Below are positions 37,851 through 50,112 of a stretch of 64,000 bases of DNA, one piece after another. The notes under the pieces are model-generated. The model was not told the DNA's origin and ran no database searches. It saw only the letters and a list, made by a program, of their open reading frames with translations. Made by a program: the position numbers and the translations under genes. The number at the start of each line of letters is the position of its first letter. Position 1 is the stretch's first letter. Source of the stretch: Prochlorococcus marinus bv. HNLC1 (lineage in GTDB: Bacteria > Cyanobacteriota > Cyanobacteriia > PCC-6307 > Cyanobiaceae); assembly GCA_000218705.1 (NCBI GenBank), contig GL947594.1, forward strand, positions 324,586-388,585, in the 5' to 3' direction.

Positions 37851-38175
37851 AGTGTACTCCTTTCTAGGGTGAATTTAACTAAATAAAACTTTAATTACGG
37901 CTATTCCGTACATTTAGTAGCAAAAGTTAGCTTTGTGGTGAAGTTCATCTATTCACAAAGGTTTTAAAAGTTAAGGTGCTTGGAAAATGTTGAAAAATTT
38001 AATTAGTGTTATAAATTACCTAGGGCAAAAAGTTTAGGGCTTTCTCAGACTGGCAGATCAAAATTGAATTTTTAAATCAATGATCAAAGCTTCATGTCTT
38101 CCCTCAGAACTAGATGCGTACAATGTGCAAAAACACTTTGTGGAATGTTCAACAATCCAATACTAAGAAAAAGTT
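37851..38175. other. Divergent intergenic region rpoD/priA with inverted repeat
   Basis: Some 325 bases between the sigma factor gene and priA, enough for both promoters. CTTTGTG (37931-37937) and CACAAAG (37954-37960) form a 7-base stem with a 16-base loop. GTGAA/TTCAC inside it gives an alternative, longer pairing with a bulge. On the plus strand it is followed by GGTTTT, so it could terminate a plus-strand RNA; on the minus strand it lies about 80-110 bases before the rpoD ATG, in its leader. A short Cys-containing ORF occupies the right end (38094-38192). I see nothing else. Confidence 0.4.
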
Positions 38176-38192
38176 TTGAAGCTCGCAACTAA
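38094..38192 (+). CDS. Possible micro-ORF, 32 aa, Cys-rich
   Basis: ATG 38094 opens a 32-codon frame, MSSLRTRCVQCAKTLCGMFN, ending at TAA 38190-38192 inside the start of priA. CVQC followed by a third Cys resembles half a zinc knuckle. Overlap with the downstream start could permit translational coupling to PriA. No ribosome-binding site of note precedes it, and short frames arise easily by chance, so it is only a candidate. The base composition is less AT-rich than typical intergenic sequence here. Confidence 0.28.
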   Translation: MSSLRTRCVQCAKTLCGMFNNPILRKSFEARN

Positions 38193-40427
38193 TAATCAAT
38201 CTTCTATGCTTATCAAATTAGGTGTTTTGCTTGATTTTGGTAGATATAGCAATAGATTTGATTACCTTGATGAAAAATATTTGGGTGTAGATATCGGTGA
38301 TATTGTGTTGGTTAGAATTAAAGGCCGTTTAGTAAATGGATTAGTTGTAGAAAAGAATATTTTTCAAAATAATTCAAAAGCTGAATTTAAATATTTATCT
38401 ATCGAAAAAATTATTGAGAAAAAAGTTTTTCAACCTTGGTGGAGAGAATGGATTGTTCAGATGGCCATTTTTTATAAAGTAAGTGAATTAAAAATGTTTA
38501 AAACTGCCTTACCCCCTGGATGGATTGGAAAATCAAATATTAGATCAGAAATATCCACTAAAATATGGATAACTTTAATAACGAAGGAGATAAATTACAA
38601 TATAAATTAACAGATAAACAATCTTCATTATTAGAAAAAGTAAAAAGCCAAAAGGGCGAATGGCAAAGCACATTAATTAAACAAGGTTTTAGTTCGCAAC
38701 AAATAAATACATTAATTAGTAAAGGGATATTAAATAAAATAAAACGCCAAAAAACAGTAAATATTTCTTTAAATTCTTATAAAAGTAGCTCTCCCAAAAG
38801 AAAGATTCCAATACTTACACTTCAGCAAAAGAAGGTGATTAGAGGAATTCAAGATATGAAATATGGAGAAGCTTTATTACTTTGGGGAGAAACGGGATCT
38901 GGTAAGACTGAAGTATATTTAAGAATTGTAGAAAGTCAATTAATCCTCAATAAGAGTTGCCTCATATTAGCTCCAGAGATAGGCTTAATTCCTCAATTAA
39001 TAGATAGATTTGCTGATAAATTTAAAAAAAACATATTTGAATATCACAGTAATTGCTCTCCAAAGTATAGACAGACAGTTTGGCGTGAGATCTTAAATGC
39101 GAGTGAACCTCTTATAGTGATTGGAACTAGGTCTTCAATTTTTCTTCCAATAAAGAATTTGGGAATAATTATATTAGATGAGGAGCATGATAACTCTTAT
39201 AAACAGGAAAATCCTATGCCCTGTTACGACGCTAGAGAAGTTGCCATAGATAGATCTAAAGTGGATAATTCCAAAATTGTATTTGGGACGGCAACACCTT
39301 CCTTATCAATTTGGAAAAAAGCTTATTTTGAAAAGAAATTCAAGATAATGCGAATGCCAGAAAGGATATCATCTACCAAAATCCCTGAGATAAAAGTTGT
39401 AGATATGAGAGATGAATTTAAAAGGGGAAATGCGAAAATTTTAAGCAATGAATTATTAAATTCACTTTCAAAGTTGAAGCTCAAAAATGAACAAGCAATA
39501 ATTCTTGTTCCTAGAAGAGGATATAGTGGTTTTCTTAGTTGTAGGAATTGTGGTTATGTCGTAAATTGCCCAAACTGCGATACTGCTTTAACTGTTCATG
39601 TAGGAGCGAAAGGGGGTAGATGGTTAAGTTGTCACTGGTGTGATTTTAAGAGGACCTTGATCAATTCATGTCCAGAATGTAATTCAACAGCCTTTAAACC
39701 ATTTGGTATTGGTACTCAGAGAGTAATGGAATTTCTTAGTAATGAACTACCACAATTAAGACTCTTAAGATTTGATAGAGATACTACATCTGGCAAAGAT
39801 GGTCATAGGAAAATTTTGAATGAATTTGCTAAAGGGAATGCGGATGTAATAGTGGGTACTCAAATGATTGCGAAGGGAATAGATATGCCAAACGTTACAC
39901 TTTCTGTCGTTTTAGCAGCAGACGGGCTTTTACATCGCCCAGATTTATCTTCTGAAGAGAAATCACTGCAATTATTTCTTCAATTAGCAGGAAGATCAGG
40001 AAGGGCTGATAAGGATGGTGAAGTAATCTTTCAAACCTATCAACCAAATCATCCAGTGATTTCATATTTAAGAAAAAGAGATTATGAATCTTTTTTGTAC
40101 GAAAATTTGCAGCTAAGAAAAGCATCAAATTTATTTCCTTTTTGTAAGGTATGCCTTCTAAAAATATCAGGTTTTAGTTATGAATTAACTGAACAAATAG
40201 CAAAAAATTTAGCAAGTTTTATCATGCCATTTTGTATACAAAAAAATTGGGAAATTATTGGTCCCTCTCCAAGCATGGTTTCAAAAATTGGGAATAAATA
40301 TAGATGGCAAATATTAATACATGGACCTGAAAATACTGATATCCCAATACCGGATAGAGAAAAATTATGGAAGTTAATTCCCAAAAATATCTTTTTAATT
40401 ATTGATATTAATCCTGTTGAGATATGA
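38176..40427 (+). CDS. priA: Primosomal protein N' (replication restart helicase PriA), frameshifted
   Basis: Reloads the replisome at stalled forks. The N-terminal frame (38176 TTG or 38206 ATG) has the 3'-DNA-binding domain, LGVDIGDIVLVRIKGRLVNG and WWREWIVQMAIFYKVSELKM. It leaves the frame near 38560-38590; the remaining domains continue from DNFNNEGDKLQYKLTDKQSS. The helicase is intact: Walker A LLLWGETGSGKTEVYLRIVE near 38880, DEEHDNSYKQ, eight-Cys zinc region (CRNCGYVVNCPNCDTALTVH, then CHWCDF and CPECN) near 39545-39690, and VIVGTQMIAKGIDMPNVTLS. The frames differ by one missing base. The reconstructed length of about 750 residues is normal. Confidence 0.93.
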
Positions 40428-40429
40428 TT

Positions 40430-41533
40430 TTATGAAGGTAATTGAGGAAGATTTGAACCAAGTTCATATCTTTTTTTTCTAATGTAGTAAGCAAATAGAA
40501 TCAATAAAAGAATAGCTGATGACCAAATTAAAGATCTGTTCCAATACCAAAAAGAAAACTTAACTTGGTTAATTTCCCCTGGTAATATTTTCCAAGTAAT
40601 CTTATTTTTATTTACAGTTATATTTTTATTATCTTTATTTAGCAAAGCTTTTGAAGGATTTATGATGTTTATGAATATCTCTAAATCATTGAAATTTTCA
40701 AGCTCTAAAAGATCTAAATATATTTTATAAATGTATTTTTTTCCTAAAATATAATCTTTTTCAAACTGATCTATTTCTATATCTTTTAAATCTGTTGAGA
40801 TATTATTTGAAGCTATTTTTAAAATTTCATTAATATTATTTTCAGTCTCTCTAATATTCAGATTCTTTTTATTCAATATAAAAATATCATCATCTATTAG
40901 AATTTCTTTGCTAGAGGTTATTTTTTTAATCTCACTCTCAAAATTTAATTGCCATGGAATTTTTTTTAGGTATTTGCTATCAATTCTTAAATTATAATTT
41001 ATAGAATCAATTTCTCTGAGATCTAAATTATTTTCAATTCTTACACAACCACTTAACAGAAAAATTATTAATAAAAATATAGTAATGATGAGTACTATAA
41101 AACCTTGTTGAAAAGGTTTCGTTTCTCCTGTGGGTTGGTCAGATATTTTTATATATTTTTGAGCTTTTTCAGAATATTTATTTTGTACTGTTGTTTGTTT
41201 AAATTCTTTATCAAAAATAGAATCTTCAAATTTTACATTCCAATTATCAGGGATTTTAAGATTAGGAGAATCTAATATTTGTAAAAGGGCTTTGGCTTCC
41301 TCTCTAACATGAGAATATTTAGACTTTCTAAGTTCTTTACACAATTTTATCGATTCTTCTTGTCTATTTACACCGCTTAATGATGTAATTAGGATCATTC
41401 TGATATTTACTCCTTCATTAGTTGAAGTTGCAAATTTTTCTAAAAGCGGACTTAATAATTTAATGCAATAATTATATTCTCCATTATTTAATGCAAGTTC
41501 TGCTTTATTTATAACTTGCTCATATTCAGTCAT
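40430..41533 (-). CDS. TPR-like plus DUF3153 membrane protein
   Basis: A 367-residue protein. Residues 1-90 are helical repeats of TPR type (NKAELALNNGEYNYCIKLLS, then KLCKELRKSKYSHVREEAKA). A membrane segment follows near 140-160 (FIVLIITIFLLIIFLLSGCV). After it comes RIENNLDLREIDSINYNLRI and a beta-rich domain typical of DUF3153, and a second membrane helix near 330-352 (SLIWSSAILLLILFAYYIRK). Stand-alone DUF3153 proteins are cyanobacterial lipoproteins starting at the LSGC cysteine; here that motif is internal behind a TPR-like domain. Function unknown. It lies 3 bases downstream of argB and is probably cotranscribed. Confidence 0.72.
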   Translation of the reverse strand: MTEYEQVINKAELALNNGEYNYCIKLLSPLLEKFATSTNEGVNIRMILITSLSGVNRQEESIKLCKELRKSKYSHVREEAKALLQILDSPNLKIPDNWNVKFEDSIFDKEFKQTTVQNKYSEKAQKYIKISDQPTGETKPFQQGFIVLIITIFLLIIFLLSGCVRIENNLDLREIDSINYNLRIDSKYLKKIPWQLNFESEIKKITSSKEILIDDDIFILNKKNLNIRETENNINEILKIASNNISTDLKDIEIDQFEKDYILGKKYIYKIYLDLLELENFNDLEIFINIINPSKALLNKDNKNITVNKNKITWKILPGEINQVKFSFWYWNRSLIWSSAILLLILFAYYIRKKRYELGSNLPQLPS

Positions 41534-41536
41534 GAA

Positions 41537-42388
41537 TTATGCACTTATCATTGTACCTTTTCCAGTATCAGTGAAAATTTCTAGGAGTAAAGCATGTTCG
41601 ATTCTTCCATCAATTATGTGAGTCGCTTTTACACCTTGAGCTATAGCTCTTATGCAACATTCTGTTTTTGGTTTCATCCCATCAGAAATAATATTTTCTT
41701 CAATATATTTTCTAGCTTGTTTTAGATTTAAATTTCTAATAAGACTTTTGGGGTTATTGAGATCTTTTAATATTCCTGGGGTGTCGGTTAAAAGGATTAG
41801 TTTCTCTGCATTAATTGCTGCGGCAATTTCTCCTGCAACATAATCAGCATTTATATTTAATGAGATTCCATTATTACTAGATCCTATACTTGAAATTACA
41901 GGAATATATCCCTTATCAATGAGAGGATCTAAAATACTTGAATTTATCTTAGATATATCTCCTACAAAACCATGAGTGCTACTTTTTAACTTTCTAGCTT
42001 GAATTAAATTGCCATCTAGTCCAGAAAGTCCTATCGATGTAGCACCCGTTTCATTAATACCTCTAACAATTTGCTTGTTTACTCGGCCCATTAAAACCAT
42101 TTCAACAATTTCCATTGTCTTTTCATCAGTAACCCTAAGACCTCTTTCAAATTTTGGCTTTATTTTTAATTTAATTAACCAATTATTAATTTCAGGTCCA
42201 CCACCATGGACTATTATTGGTCTCACTCCAACACTCGCAAGAAGGGCGATATCTCTAAATACAGCCTTTTTAAGGATATCTTTTTCCATCACTGAACCTC
42301 CATACTTTATTACAATTTTTCTTCCAGAAAAACTTTGTATATATGGAAGCGCCTCACTTAGTATTGATACTCTTTGGGAATCATTCAT
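41537..42388 (-). CDS. argB: N-acetylglutamate kinase
   Basis: Second step of arginine synthesis, phosphorylating N-acetylglutamate; in cyanobacteria it is regulated by PII. The amino-acid-kinase fold is clear: [20 protein letters not shown] near residues 24-43, [15 protein letters not shown] near 58, [20 protein letters not shown] near 82 and [20 protein letters not shown] near 180. The C-terminal [20 protein letters not shown] near 236 includes the catalytic lysine. The 283-residue length is normal. The TPR/DUF3153 gene follows 3 bases after its stop. Confidence 0.96.
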   Translation of the reverse strand: MNDSQRVSILSEALPYIQSFSGRKIVIKYGGSVMEKDILKKAVFRDIALLASVGVRPIIVHGGGPEINNWLIKLKIKPKFERGLRVTDEKTMEIVEMVLMGRVNKQIVRGINETGATSIGLSGLDGNLIQARKLKSSTHGFVGDISKINSSILDPLIDKGYIPVISSIGSSNNGISLNINADYVAGEIAAAINAEKLILLTDTPGILKDLNNPKSLIRNLNLKQARKYIEENIISDGMKPKTECCIRAIAQGVKATHIIDGRIEHALLLEIFTDTGKGTMISA

Positions 42389-42439
42389 TTTAGAAGAAAG
42401 TTATAAGTATTAAATTTAGAAAAACGTATCTTGCAAAAT

Positions 42440-42967
42440 TCAATAAAAAAGGATTAAATCTAATTCTTTTTTATTATCGTTGATAATAAATTCTGATTCA
42501 AGACCTTTAGCAAAAAATCTATTTAATCTATCTTGTCTTTTTATCCAATCATCAATTGGTACAGAATTTATTTCAAAATGCATTTTTATACCATTTCTAT
42601 CATCTTTAGTTATCTCTTCGAGCTCTAAGAGTTTCGGGGGGTTTTCTTCATTCCACAATTTTAAAACTTTTAAAGATGATTCAAGATGTTGTATCCCATA
42701 CCTCCATTTAGTTACATCTTTAACTAGTTCAGTTATCTCTTTTGGCCTTTTAAATTTATCTATTTGAAAAACTTCTTTGTTTATTAATTGTGCAGGAGCT
42801 ACTTCACTGGTCTTTAAAGCTAAACCAATTAATAAAATTGGAACCCCATAAAAAAATGTTGGAACACTTAAGTTAACTGATTCTGTAAAGAAAGCAGTCA
42901 TTCCTATAAATGATAATGAACCACCTATTATGGTTATTATATTAGCGGGAGAATAAGAATTCTTCAT
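42440..42967 (-). CDS. DUF2854 membrane protein
   Basis: A 175-residue protein beginning SPANIITIIGGSLSFIGMTA, which contains the first of two membrane helices (residues 6-26). The second is near 34-50 (PTFFYGVPILLIGLALKTSE). A soluble C-terminal domain follows, with VTKWRYGIQHLESSLKVLKL and GIKMHFEINSVPIDDWIKRQ. This matches the DUF2854 family of cyanobacteria and plants as I remember it. No catalytic motif is known. It is separated from argB by 51 bases in the same orientation and is divergent from the small gene at 43007. Confidence 0.82.
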   Translation of the reverse strand: MKNSYSPANIITIIGGSLSFIGMTAFFTESVNLSVPTFFYGVPILLIGLALKTSEVAPAQLINKEVFQIDKFKRPKEITELVKDVTKWRYGIQHLESSLKVLKLWNEENPPKLLELEEITKDDRNGIKMHFEINSVPIDDWIKRQDRLNRFFAKGLESEFIINDNKKELDLILFY

Positions 42968-43006
42968 TTTTTGGTAATGTTTATTTTGTAAAGTACTTAA
43001 AATATT

Positions 43007-43198
43007 ATGAAAGAAGAAAATTTTAAAAACATAGAAAATTTACTTTCTAAGTTAGATAGTGATAGATCATGGATTTTAAAAAACATTGATAAAGGGAAGT
43101 GGTCAGAGTTGCGAATTGAACTTGCTACTCTTGAAAGAGAAATAAGTAAATTTATTCTACGTGCTAAAGAATATAATTGTAATAATGATAAATCTTAG
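43007..43198 (+). CDS. Small conserved helical protein, 63 aa
   Basis: Unrecognised, wholly alpha-helical by composition: NIENLLSKLDSDRSWILKNI, then KGKWSELRIELATLERE, then ISKFILRAKEYNCN. The heptad spacing of leucines suggests a short coiled coil. No membrane segment. Its stop overlaps the ssb-like gene stop by 4 bases in convergent orientation. Similar short ORFs are annotated as hypothetical in Prochlorococcus; I assign no function. Confidence 0.6.
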   Translation: MKEENFKNIENLLSKLDSDRSWILKNIDKGKWSELRIELATLEREISKFILRAKEYNCNNDKS

Positions 43199-43650
43199 AA
43201 AGGAATCTCATCAACTTCTGGAACTAGTGGAGCACTATTCCAATTAGAATTTTCAGAACTAGTTTCTTTTTGTCCCATATTCTCATTTGTTTCTTTTCTA
43301 TTGATTTGATTAGGTTCTGAGTTGATTTCATTTGAGCCAATCTCTCTCTTAGTTATATGATGAATCCTTGAAGCTGTTAGTTCAGCCTGTTTTTCCTTTG
43401 TTCCATCTTTTCTTGTTACTGAGTTCATTCTTAGACGTCCTTCAAGCACTACACTATCTCCCTCTTTTAATTGGTCAACCATTTCTTGCGCGATGGTCCC
43501 CCATCCTAAGACTTTAAGATCGTTAACTGGATCATCATTGCGTAATCCTTTTATCCCAACCATCATTTCTGCAATTGGTGTCTGGTTATCTTTTGTATAA
43601 CGCATTTGAGGATTAATCTTTATTACAGATTGAATTAAACAATGATTCAT
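43195..43650 (-). CDS. ssb: Single-stranded DNA-binding protein
   Basis: OB-fold protein binding single-stranded DNA. The fold segment carries IKINPQMRYTKDNQTPIAEM, then VLGWGTIAQEMVDQLKEGDS near residues 46-65, then VVLEGRLRMNSVTRKDG. A disordered Asn/Glu-rich linker ends in the acidic tip VDEIPF, the SSB partner-docking motif equivalent to DDDIPF. With PriA (38 kb) it supplies replication-restart factors. At 151 residues it is close to the standard length. Divergent from cobK, 26 bases between starts. Confidence 0.9.
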   Translation of the reverse strand: MNHCLIQSVIKINPQMRYTKDNQTPIAEMMVGIKGLRNDDPVNDLKVLGWGTIAQEMVDQLKEGDSVVLEGRLRMNSVTRKDGTKEKQAELTASRIHHITKREIGSNEINSEPNQINRKETNENMGQKETSSENSNWNSAPLVPEVDEIPF

Positions 43651-43676
43651 TTTTTCTTTTTTTATTTAAAGATATA

Positions 43677-44468
43677 TTGATGCAGAATCAAAAAAAATGC
43701 TACCAAAATGTTTGGATCCTTTCAGGGACAGCTGATGGACCTATACTTGCAGAAAGATTAATAAAACTTGACTATATAGTATTTATAAGTGTTGTTAGCT
43801 ATAAAGCAGGTAATGTTTATCCTTTAAATAGTAAGTTACACATCTTTACGGGAATACTTAACAATAAAAAAGAAATCAAAGATTTTATTTTAAAACACCA
43901 AATAAATTTTATAGTGGATGCAACTCACCCATTTGCAATTAATATTTCAAAGAATTTGATAAGTGCATGTAGTGATATCTCACTACCAATTTTTAGATAT
44001 GAAAGAGTTTATCAATATAAATCAAATGTTGAAATTATTTCTAATTTTGAAGGTATGACCCATGAAACTATAAAAAATAAAAATATTCTTTTAGCAATAG
44101 GTTCACGGGCCTTATCTGAAGTGGCTAAATTATATTCTGATTTAGGTGCAAATATATTTGCAAGAATACTTGCAACTCCTCATGGTATTTCTAAAGGGTT
44201 CTCATCATGTATAAATCATTCGAGATTAGCAATATTAAATCCCAATAATTCAAAAGGAAATAACTTAGAGTATTATTTGTGTAAATATTGGAGCATTGAC
44301 TATATTCTTTGTAGAGATTCAGGTGGTTATTCTCAAATAATATGGGACGAAATTTGTTTGAAAAGTAATATCAAACTCTTTCTATTAAAGAGGCCAAGAG
44401 TACCAACTGATTCTCTTATCTTTTCTCAATATGATGATTTGATACAAAAGATTACTCAACTTAAATAG
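43677..44468 (+). CDS. cobK: Precorrin-6A reductase
   Basis: NADPH-dependent reduction in cobalamin ring synthesis. The 263-residue protein shows VWILSGTADGPILAERLIKL near residues 12-31, then FIVDATHPFAINISKNLISA near 82-101, then FRYERVYQYKSN. The late GGYSQIIWDEICLKSNIKLF, then LLKRPRVP near 250 are also CobK/CbiJ features. It is 18 bases upstream of cutA on the same strand. Together with cobM and cobO, three cobalamin genes are dispersed across the window. Confidence 0.9.
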   Translation: MMQNQKKCYQNVWILSGTADGPILAERLIKLDYIVFISVVSYKAGNVYPLNSKLHIFTGILNNKKEIKDFILKHQINFIVDATHPFAINISKNLISACSDISLPIFRYERVYQYKSNVEIISNFEGMTHETIKNKNILLAIGSRALSEVAKLYSDLGANIFARILATPHGISKGFSSCINHSRLAILNPNNSKGNNLEYYLCKYWSIDYILCRDSGGYSQIIWDEICLKSNIKLFLLKRPRVPTDSLIFSQYDDLIQKITQLK

Positions 44469-44486
44469 TAGAACTTCTTAATTTTT

Positions 44487-44798
44487 ATGAATAAATTATT
44501 ACTATTGATAACTACAGCCCCCAATCAATTATTGGCTGAACAAATATCTAAAGAACTTATAGAGAGAAAGCTAGCTGCATGTATTTCTATTAAAGAAATA
44601 AAATCAATTTACATATGGCAAGGAAATATTGAAGAAAATAAAGAATTTGAACTTACTATTAAAAGCATACCTGAAAATTTAAATGAACTTACTCTTATCC
44701 TTAAGGAAAAGATTACTTATGAAGTCCCTGAAATAATCTATAAAATATTTGATTCAGAAAATTCTTATTTTCAATGGATTGAAGAATCAATTAGTTAA
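44487..44798 (+). CDS. cutA: CutA1 divalent-cation tolerance protein
   Basis: Trimeric ferredoxin-like fold protein, 103 residues, linked to copper tolerance in E. coli and of uncertain role elsewhere. The order is family-typical: LLLITTAPNQLLAEQISKEL at residues 4-23, KLAACISIKEIKSIYIWQGN near 31-50, then EFELTIKSIPENL and TYEVPEIIYKIFDSEN. It follows cobK by 18 bases and overlaps the convergent kinase gene by 8. Confidence 0.93.
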   Translation: MNKLLLLITTAPNQLLAEQISKELIERKLAACISIKEIKSIYIWQGNIEENKEFELTIKSIPENLNELTLILKEKITYEVPEIIYKIFDSENSYFQWIEESIS

Positions 44799-45798
44799 TA
44801 TTTTCGCTTATTAACTTTTTTAGATTAATTGTTGATCTAGAGCCTATTTGAGTAACTATATGACCCGCACAAATTGAACCAATTTGTCCGCAATTATTTA
44901 ATGAAAGGTTGTTAATTAACCCGTGAATAAAGCCCCCTGCAAAAATATCTCCTGCACCTGTAGTGTCAACAGCCTTGCCAAAAAGAAAAGGTTTTATTAA
45001 TTCTGTTTTATTTTTATTAACAATTATTGATCCTTTCTCTCCTAGTGTAATTGCAGTTAATTCGCATAGAGAATTAATCTTAATTTTGCATTGTTCTAAA
45101 TCAATTGACTTAAAAAGGCTTTTTAATTCTTCTTCGTTACAAAATAATATATCTACAAAATCATTTATTAAATCCAAGAAGCTTTCTCTGTGTCTATCAA
45201 CACAAAATGAATCAGAGAGAGAGAGAATGATTTTTGTATTTGATTCTTTTGCTATTTTTGCGGCTTTAATAAATGCTTGTTTAGCTAATTCGCTATCCCA
45301 CAAATATCCTTCTAAATATAAGTATTTACTTGTTTTGATGGATTCATAGTTGATATTATTTGGCTCAAATTCTGTTGATGCTCCCAGATAAGTGCACATC
45401 GTCCTTTGAGCATCTGGGGTAATCAAAATTAATGAGTGTGCACTTGATTCCTTTGTCTCAACATATTTAGAATTAAATGAAGCTCCACTTTCTTTGATGT
45501 CTTTTGAAAAAAAATTGCCAAATTTATCATTCTTAACTCGACCAATAAACTCCACATTATTACCTAAGTTAGCAAGTGATACTACTGTGTTTGCAGCAGA
45601 ACCACCGGAAATTTGCTTTATAATTTTACAATCTTTTAGAATTTTACCTGAATTCTCTAAATTTATTAAATTCATTGAGCCTTTTTGTAGACGATTCTTC
45701 TTTAAGAATTCATCATCAATATTGGTAACAATATCTACAATTGCATTACCTACCCCAACAAGGTCAATCTTTTTTTTAGAAAGTGGCATTTCTGACAT
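44791..45798 (-). CDS. PfkB-family carbohydrate/adenosine kinase
   Basis: Ribokinase-fold sugar or nucleoside kinase, 335 residues. The N-terminal motif is LVGVGNAIVDIVTNIDDEFL near residues 13-32. KQISGGSAANTVVSLANLG near 60 is the substrate-binding Gly-Gly region, and AVDTTGAGDIFAGGFIHGL near 280 holds the catalytic Asp and anion hole. The overall form (including KGSMNLI) is like the adenosine kinase-type proteins annotated in cyanobacteria, but the true substrate is not determinable. Starts 16 bases after the purA stop on the same strand. Confidence 0.88.
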   Translation of the reverse strand: MSEMPLSKKKIDLVGVGNAIVDIVTNIDDEFLKKNRLQKGSMNLINLENSGKILKDCKIIKQISGGSAANTVVSLANLGNNVEFIGRVKNDKFGNFFSKDIKESGASFNSKYVETKESSAHSLILITPDAQRTMCTYLGASTEFEPNNINYESIKTSKYLYLEGYLWDSELAKQAFIKAAKIAKESNTKIILSLSDSFCVDRHRESFLDLINDFVDILFCNEEELKSLFKSIDLEQCKIKINSLCELTAITLGEKGSIIVNKNKTELIKPFLFGKAVDTTGAGDIFAGGFIHGLINNLSLNNCGQIGSICAGHIVTQIGSRSTINLKKLISENIN

Positions 45799-45814
45799 AA
45801 TAAGTAAATTGTTT

Positions 45815-47128
<1,314 letters not shown>

Positions 47129-47205
47129 TTAAAGAAAATTTTTTAACAGCAATATTCAATATATGCAAAAAAATTGCTTTCATTGAAAAAAGTAAATGAT
47201 TTGTA

Positions 47206-47601
47206 TTAACTTTCTCTAAGAACCATTTTCTCTGCGAGAGATAATTCCTTATTTAGTCTTTCCTTAAGTTTTTCAGGAAGAGGCCTGCTTGCAAAATTTT
47301 TATAATGACCAGCCATCGCATTTAAAGCAGTTTGCATAGTAGTAAATGATTGAGTTTTATTTACCAAACCTCTATTCCTATATCTAGAAATATAGTCTGT
47401 AATTAATGATAAAGAGTCTTCTCTTACCTCATCTTTATTGGATGCATCTTTTGGAGTCTCTATAGCTCCTTTTAAAGCTTTTACTACAGAAATAGTATCT
47501 TTAGCGTAATCTCCAGACATATTTGACTGAGCGGCATAGGAGGGAGAAATTGTTAGAAAGAAATAAATAATTAATGCAATGCAAATTGATAAGGCTTTCA
47601 T
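47206..47601 (-). CDS. psb27: Photosystem II assembly/repair protein Psb27
   Basis: Lumenal factor that binds CP43 during PSII assembly and repair. After the signal peptide (MKALSICIALIIYFFLTISP ending SYAAQ) the mature chain has YAKDTISVVKALKGAIETPK, then SLITDYISRYRNRGLVNKTQ and TALNAMAGHYKNFASRPLPE, ending in a four-helix pattern (LKERLNKELSLAEKMV). The frame is open upstream to 47670, but ATG 47601 gives a normal signal. Cyanobacterial Psb27 is usually a lipoprotein with a Cys after the signal; no Cys is present here, so it appears to be an ordinary cleaved signal. Confidence 0.88.
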   Translation of the reverse strand: MKALSICIALIIYFFLTISPSYAAQSNMSGDYAKDTISVVKALKGAIETPKDASNKDEVREDSLSLITDYISRYRNRGLVNKTQSFTTMQTALNAMAGHYKNFASRPLPEKLKERLNKELSLAEKMVLRES

Positions 47602-47680
47602 TAAAAATTTATTAAATGATAAATTAATTTTTTTAGTAACATAATTTTTCTCCTTAATGATTCTTTCCAAAAATACAACC

Positions 47681-49475
<1,795 letters not shown>

Positions 49476-49652
49476 TAGATTTATGAAAGTATATTAATTT
49501 TATCAATCTATGGTTTAAAAAATTTTAAAGTGTCTTGAGTCCCTAAAGGCACATGGAATTGTACTTTCCTATCTGCTAACTTTTTCAATAACAAAAACAA
49601 AATTAAACTTTAAAAGTTTATTTTTAAATCTAATAAAATTTTAAAGAAAGCT

Positions 49653-50003
49653 ATGGAAAATATAGAATCGAATATTTCAAGTTCTGAGGAGTTGGTGGGT
49701 ATTGATGAAGTTCAAAAATTTCTTAATAGATCAAGAGCATCTGTTTATAGATATACAAATACTGATGTTAGAAATTTAAATCCAAATTTTAATCCAAGAA
49801 AATTAAATCCTGAATATAGAAGTGATCAAAAAGATCCTTTAATGTTTCATCCAAATGAAATAGCAAGATTTGCAAAAGATATTCTTAGAATAAAAGAGGT
49901 AACTGTTGAAGTTCTAAATTCTCCTTCTTCTGCTACACAAAATGTTCTATTACAAATACTTCAAGAATTAAGAGTAATAAGAGATCTCCTTGAAAAAAAA
50001 TAA
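49653..50003 (+). CDS. Conserved HTH-type protein (resolvase-like N-terminus)
   Basis: A 116-residue protein. Residues 16-40 (ELVGIDEVQKFLNRSRASVY, then RYTNTDV) look like a MerR/resolvase-type helix-turn-helix (an excisionase-like pattern of sigma-motif plus Arg). A basic loop with repeated asparagines follows, then a helical tail (NVLLQILQELRVIRDLLEKK) suited to dimerisation. Cyanobacteria conserve proteins like this without an adjacent recombinase domain. Target DNA is unknown. The start ATG 49653 is divergent from proS. A 177-base AT-rich gap separates the two. Confidence 0.68.
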   Translation: MENIESNISSSEELVGIDEVQKFLNRSRASVYRYTNTDVRNLNPNFNPRKLNPEYRSDQKDPLMFHPNEIARFAKDILRIKEVTVEVLNSPSSATQNVLLQILQELRVIRDLLEKK

Positions 50004-50112
50004 TTTTATAAAATAATCTTATTTAGTAGATTTTGATTTATTTTCACCTTGATTGTAAAATATAAATGTTAAGAAGTAATCTTAACTTTAATTAAGTAAA
50101 AATAAACTCTTA

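Noticed and set aside
49500..49640. Possible hairpin between proS and the HTH gene
   Set aside because: The GTGCCTT/AAGACAC pairing has an internal mismatch and no conserved feature around it.
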